Below are positions 58,563 to 64,000 of a stretch of 64,000 nt of DNA, piece by piece. Below the pieces are notes generated by a model. That model was not told the DNA's origin. It saw only the letters and a program-made list of their open reading frames with translations, and did not search any database. Source of the stretch: Oreohelix idahoensis (lineage: Eukaryota; Mollusca; Gastropoda; Stylommatophora; Oreohelicidae); the NCBI GenBank assembly GCA_024509875.1, contig JAMPIV010006397.1:127501-191500 (forward strand), in the 5' to 3' direction. Numbering within the stretch: the stretch's first letter is position 1; every line of letters starts with the position of its first letter. The position numbers and the translations under genes are program-made.

Positions 58563-58906
58563 CCACACAACTCACATGTTTTTTTCAGTGGAACAAGTAT
58601 TCCAAATAAACATACTTGGGGAAATACACAACATAGTTAAGTAGAATAAAACCAAACCAAAATACACCACAGGTGTTAGAATAACGGTAGATGTTTTAAT
58701 GGGTAGGTATACATCGACAGTTACATCGACAGTGATAAAAAAAGATGGGGGTGGCTATTGTCAGCTTCCTAGTGACACTGATTAATATATAAATAAATAA
58801 TTCTGAAAATAGAATACCACAAATTAAAACGTATAGAAATAGGATAAATACATAGTCGGACCACAAAAACGAACAAAATTAGTTGTTCACACAAACACAC
58901 ACATAC

Positions 58907-59026
<120 letters not shown>

Positions 59027-59084
59027 AACAAAGAACAACTAACGCCAGAAACCATACAAATAGTATAAGGTAGACCCATCACCT

Positions 59085-59180
59085 CACCTTTCGATGCTGG
59101 ACCTAGCATAGTGAAGTCCCTAACACTTCACTCCCCTGCAGCTGTATCTGCTATGGAACTACCTTTTAGAAACATAGCAG
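59085..59180 (+). mobile_element. SINE 3' fragment
   Basis: CCTTTCGATGCTGGACCTAG, GTGAAGTCCCTAACACTTCA, CTGCTATGGAACTACC: the SINE tail as at 26140-26230, placed tail to tail against the next copy. Confidence 0.7.
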
Positions 59181-59412
59181 ATACTGCCGCTGGGAAGTGC
59201 AGTGTTATAGACGTCACCATTCTATTTCCAGCTTCATGAGATGGGCTGACCAGTTCCCTTTCTCACTGATTTTGCCTTCCTAAATTAAAGGCCAGAATCA
59301 GGCATTCATTTGCAGCTGGGTAGACTGGAACGTGGCGCTACCCGATTTTGATCCAGGAACCCGGTAACTTTGTATCAAGAGGCATGAGCTCTAACCGCTA
59401 AACCAATGAGAT
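59181..59412 (-). mobile_element. tRNA-derived SINE copy
   Basis: On the reverse strand: A box-like GTTTAGCGGTTAGAGCTC, B box-like CGGGTTCCTGGATC, body CAGTCTACCCAGCTGCAAAT, and tail to about 59181. It resembles the copy at 25771-25960 and forms an inverted pair with 59085-59180. Confidence 0.75.
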
Positions 59413-59784
59413 GTCCATACATATAATACAAGTTGAAGCGACTAAGAGAAAAGAAATAAAGTTAGAAAGTGTAAATTAAACAATTATTAATAACGGTCAA
59501 AGAAAGACGCTACCAGGAAACAAATTACTGTAAACATAATGTAACATACAGTAAAAGACGCTGTGTATCATCAGCGTTGCCACTGCTAGGTGAATTCACC
59601 TAGATCTAGGTTTTTTTGGGTACCGTCTAAGCGTCATTTTCCTTCATTAGTTGAAGAACACCACCTAGATTTCGCCCCAAATAGGTCAAAACAGCTTTAA
59701 AAAATTGCCCAAAGTACCCACACAATCGCCCAAAATAGCCCAAGTCGCTGATATCTAGGTTTTTAAAAAAAAATTCAGAGTGAC

Positions 59785-60007
59785 AAAGCTGACAGACAGA
59801 CAGACAATTAGACAGACAATTAGATAGACAATTAGACAATTAAACAGACAATTAGACAGACAAAGCAGACAGGCAGTTAGACATTTAGACAGACAATTAG
59901 ACAGACAATTAGACAATTAGACAGACAATTAGACAGACAGATAATTAGATAGACAGACAGAGAATTAGATAGACAGACAGATAATTAGATAGACAGACAG
60001 ACAGACA
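59785..60007. repeat. (GACA)n / GACAATTA minisatellite
   Basis: Irregular tandem words AGACAGACAATTAGACAGAC and ATAATTAGATAGACAGACAG. Noncoding. Confidence 0.85.
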
Positions 60008-61079
60008 TGGCACACGCCTTCAGTAAACAACAACAAGCCCTCATGACCCTTATCTTTTATTCATGGTCTTATTACGTCGTCGTCGTATTTATCACTGTCA
60101 TGGCTATATCTAATACCCTTCTCCAAATATTTCTTAGTCTCCATCTCCTCTTCGTGTCCTTGTAAATTTGCCAACTGGTTTTCTAAATATGTGCCTCACC
60201 AGCGCCAACGTCTGCTTCTGACATATGTATACATAATTTAATCTGAACTTAAAATTTCAGTCGATATTCTTCACGGACTGCACTTGAATGCTGTCATAGA
60301 AAATGAGATATCTTTGTTTTTTTTTTTTGGTTTTTTTTGTAGACACGAAGACAAATCCTATACATGACGTTCATATGAACAGGTAGAATCTCTCATGAAG
60401 AAATCTTTTACCACAGTACCTCCTTTCTCATAATGCCGGAGCCTCAGTTTTCACGTCAGTACCCCCAGCTTTCATGCCAGTGCCCCCAATACAAGTTAAG
60501 GCTTAACTGTCAAGCGAACGAAGACCGCGATACCTATCAGTGACGTCATGAAGTGTTGCACTTTACACGATGGCCCAGGGTAAAAGTGTTTATTACCAAT
60601 AGAGCCAGTGCTGAGCCATACCCATTAAGTGAGTTTACGCCGGGGAGATTGAAATTTTGTGAAAGTTTTGTGTAAAATTGCGTGCCGGTATGATAAACAG
60701 CGGTATCGTAGAGCTGTTTTGTCTGTAAGGAAAATTTGCGTGACTGTAATATTGGTGAGGTAGTCAAGTTATTGTTTGATGTTTGAAACTTTTTTTTTTT
60801 AGTTTGGATGAAATTTAATTTAATATAGCGTATAGGGAGAAACAAAATTACTTGCATAGCAAGTGATAAATTTTAAGTCAACAGGAAAAAATTGTTAATT
60901 AAAACAAGTAAATATACAACCAACGGTCTGGGCTAAGGAAGAATGAGATTCTGCCAAGAAGGGGAAAAATTAGCTATACGTACAATAATTTAAGAAAGAC
61001 AGAAAATGGGTCTGAAAATACACAGGGAAAAGACAAAGATAATAATAATAATCACATGCAAACATAATTAGATTACATG
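60008..61079. other. Noncoding stretch
   Basis: No supported feature; the 103-codon reverse frame at 60546-60857 shows no family. Confidence 0.4.
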
Positions 61080-61640
61080 AGAAGAAACACCTCCACTAGA
61101 TGTAGAACCATACATATATCTTGGCAGCTTTAAAGACAAAGCTGGAATGACAATGACTTCAAAATAAAGGTACAGAAAACAAGGGGAGCTTTTAATGCAT
61201 TCGGAAATACAGGAGATGAAAAGATATTAGCACAAATCAAACATAAGAATTTTTAACAGAATTGATACATCAGTATACCTGAATGGTTCTGGAACATGAA
61301 GAGCAAAAACAAAAGTCAAGAAGACACAGACTTTCATTCATGACGCTTGCGTAGAACAGAAGATTCGATATGGTACTACAAGGTGTCGTGAGTTGGGAGA
61401 ATGTATTATGTTAAGAACTCTATGTCCTCCTTGCATACAGACTGCCTATGGAAGGTTCTCCGAATCTTTTGGCCGAATGCCATCAGCAACCAAGAACTGC
61501 TTATTCGGAGTAACCGGGAGGACATGCACACCATCATGGCTGGCAGACGCTGGATGGTTTCTGTGGCCAAGCTCACTTCTAGGGGAAGTAGACGTATCAG
61601 GCATCGAACAAGCCAACATCAATCAAAATTATTTAATCCA
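61080..61640 (+). mobile_element. Two joined LINE RT fragments
   Basis: 61080-61380 resembles the LINE family of 21.2 and 26.5 kb (TYLGS-like YIYLGSFKDKAG, KTRGAFNAFGN, then THE GCTTGCGTAGAAC word at DNA level). 61400-61560 is the 49.8-kb family (SSLHTDCLWKVLRIFWPN, SNREDMHTIMAGRRW). There are many stops. The two families meet at about 61390. Confidence 0.6.
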
Positions 61641-63352
61641 TAACAGACGAAGTGGACGGTATACAGTTTTATTAAGACTTCAAACGCAGCTCCAAATTCA
61701 ATACAGTTCAGACCAATATACAATGGCATATAATATGCAGTCGTCGATATCTCTAGACAGTCCGTTCATGTCTGGAACGCTGTCCTTTTCATTCTCAATA
61801 TTTTTAATATATATTCACACTCGACACTGAGAAACTATACTCCCTGTAAATGCAGATAACTAGATACACCTCACAGAAGATCTTGATGTATTAGTGATGG
61901 AATACCTCAAGGGATATACACTGAAAGTCAGGAGCATACACACATGCGTCCACTCGCCAAAAAACGCAACGCTAGAAGACCACCAGCAGACGCGAAGATA
62001 ATGTATGCACAGAACTGGCGTCTGCTTATCTTACCGTATCGGTATGACGTCATATCTCTTTACGGCGTAATTCCGTAAAAAATATAATAAATAGAGCCTT
62101 GTCTAGCTCAATATAAGACTCACAATATATGTGTCGATTTCAATCGTAACATCAACAACTCCCTCCCCCCCACCGGAAGAAAAATGAAAACACAGTTTTC
62201 ATTTTGAGGATGGTGTGAGCAAAAAATCAATGGAATGAAGTATGGTAACAACAAATATCGCAGGTAGTAAGACTTAGTATAGCACCAAGGTTTACCAAAA
62301 GATTAGGCAATTTAACACTAACAGTGTGGACAATGGTATATAGACCGCCACCAATGTCTAATCAAAGGACAAACCAATTAGCACCTAAGGTGAGGTAACC
62401 ATCACAAGGTGCATACATCCCCTTCAAAAATGATGGTAGCATTAAAACAACTCACATTCACCACACCGTCAAGTAACACACATACCAGTCCAGTCAAGTC
62501 ACATCTGTCGAATGACTGACTAACTCGTCAAAAGCCCTGTCATAAAAGCATTGAAGAACATTAAATGCTTAAAATATGAAGATATTTAGTAAGGCAGACA
62601 ATCATATTAGTAATGTAAATGATTGCAGCATAATCAAAGAAAAGATTTTGCAATGTGCAAATATGGTGTATGTGTACCATAACGATATATCCATGTGTCA
62701 ATGTTGGAAGAAAAAAATAATGACAAAATTGTGTCAAATCTGGTGAAATACCGATATTGAATATGAAGGATGTATGACATTGTTGTCAATAACCGAACGT
62801 AGAGTGCAATAATACAATTAGTTTGAATGTTGCAATGACTGATGCCAAATTAACTAACTCAGTAAACCAATTAATTATATTCACAAGGTAATGTAATACT
62901 AGTGAGCAGTAAAGTAATTTAACAATGTCATTCATGCTGGACCTAGTGCGCTATTAAGATTAATTAAAGTTCCGAGAAAATACTTAAAATTTACCCCAAA
63001 AAGTTTAAGAAAGTCATTTTTTCCATGAACCTCGTTTGAGATGAGATAATAGTTCTGTAAGCACTGTCCCATGTGAATGTACCAGAAAATTTTGACCGAT
63101 GTATTAAAGCAATCCAATATTAAGTCAGTTATGTCCCTTGTGAAAGATAAGACACCATGAGTTATTTTTCCTAAGTTAGCGTCTTTTCACCAAAGTTATT
63201 TAAAAGCCGTTTCGCTAATAAAAGTACCACAAAATGTCAGATGTCTCGTAGTTAATCGTTTGTTGAGTTAGACACCATAATGAGCGAGGTATGCATAAGG
63301 TCGATAATGTCCATTTGGTATATTAAACGTAACGAGTGTACAGAGGTGTTAC
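61641..63352. other. Noncoding; may include the 3' LTR of the gypsy element to the right
   Basis: No genes. If the element at 63490-64000 follows the family pattern, its LTR should run down from about 63353, where the minus strand reads TGTAACACCTCTGTAC. The far end is not determinable here. Confidence 0.35.
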
Positions 63353-63489
63353 ATGCAAGAAGTGATCTTAATTTGCATCATCATCATGAGCTCGGCAATC
63401 ATTGTTCCTCATAAGCCAGCAATGTGTATATCTGTGCAATTGGCGTACAAGTCCTATGGATGGACTCCGTGACTAGAAAGCGGATAAGT

Positions 63490-64000
63490 TCATTGTGACG
63501 AATCTTCCGTCCTCACACCTTCTATGTTGTTAACCAAGTTTGGGTCTTTGACACATCTAGACAGAACATCGGCTATAACGTTCTGCTGTCCCTTGTTCGC
63601 TCGAATTTCGAAGTTGTATGGCTGCAGATCCATTGCTGCTCTGGCTGCTCTTGCATATTTAAATTTAGCTGATTGTAGATAAGACAGCACTTGTTGATCC
63701 CTCTCGAGGATGAATCTTGGCATCGATTAAGTAGCGTTGGAACTTAGCAAAACACCAAACAATTGCGAGCAATTCGCGCTCAACAATGGGGTATTTTCGC
63801 TCAGTGGGCGTGGGTTTTCGACTAACGTAGAGTACGGGATAAAGCATATCGTCAAAGTGCTGCATAAGAAAACCACCTATCCCAGATCCAGAAGCGTCGA
63901 CTCTAAGGATAAAAGGAAATCTAGTATCAGGCAATTTTAAAATTGGTGATCTAAATAAGGCATACTAAAGCAAATTTAATGAAACATCACAAGATTGGGT
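63490..64000 (-). pseudogene. pol: RNase H end of a third gypsy element, running off the window
   Basis: 63934-63665 reads FPFILRVDASGSGIGGFLMQ and ERELLAIVWCFAKFQRYL. After a shift near 63715, 63723-63490 reads FILERDQQVLSYLQ, MDLQPYNFEIRA, ADVLSRC and a stop 18 residues later. The RNase H carboxylates are visible. A further break lies near 63961. The frame stops right after RNase H with no integrase following, so this element too may have integrase upstream of RT. Sequence differs clearly from families A and B. Confidence 0.75.

Overview
This is a eukaryotic window of animal type, with no bacterial-style operons, no recognisable single-copy cellular gene and no tRNA or rRNA gene. It is packed with transposable elements, tRNA-derived SINE copies and long tetranucleotide microsatellites. 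Gmr1-like Ty3/gypsy elements, endonuclease/RT LINEs whose 3' end is a short AAG-type repeat, a LINE with a restriction-like endonuclease, a Tc1 transposase and (TATC)n arrays together look most like a mollusc, probably a gastropod. That placement is inference from the repeat types, not proof.

Layout. 1-1345: nothing coding. 1346-10784: a Ty3/gypsy element on the + strand (family A) with near-identical LTRs and the unusual domain order Gag, protease, integrase, RT, RNase H. Its 3' LTR abuts a (TATC)n array. 11324-13391 (-): a broken copy of an uncharacterised invertebrate zinc-cluster gene, split by a 366-bp LINE insertion that has a 14-bp target-site duplication and an inverted 5' part. 13.5-19.5 kb: microsatellites, minisatellites and retroposon fragments. 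19.5-25.1 kb: an inverted pair of about 100-bp repeats brackets a 1.36-kb imperfect palindrome (21438-22801) and a nearly intact Tc1-type transposase gene (22972-24001, -). 25.8-27.1 kb: SINEs and retroposon ends. 27274-31492 (-): an R2-superfamily-like LINE with a restriction-like endonuclease, bounded by about 480-bp direct repeats. 31.8-32.6 kb: LINE and SINE fragments. 32626-38276 (-): a chimeric gypsy locus in which gag, protease and integrase of family B are fused in mid-integrase to the RT, RNase H and LTR of family A. 38.3-49.8 kb: mostly noncoding, with extreme G tracts, TA arrays and a diverged tandem duplication (about 43.2-47.8 kb). 49.8-62 kb: LINE and SINE fragments and several minisatellites. 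63.49-64 kb (-): the RNase H end of a third gypsy element running off the window.

Almost every coding region belongs to a mobile element and nearly all are broken by single-base indels, stops or nested insertions. The longest open frames are family A Gag-Pol to mid-RT (3823-7959) and a clean RT-RNase H frame at 34358-35794. Because many breaks are one-base indels, some could be assembly errors; read-level data would settle this. No host operon, CRISPR array or obvious new cellular system was seen. The most notable items are the IN-before-RT gypsy elements with SCAN-like Gag, the interfamily chimera, the LINE with terminal direct repeats, the giant palindrome, and a retroposon family whose 3' ends carry different tetranucleotide arrays.
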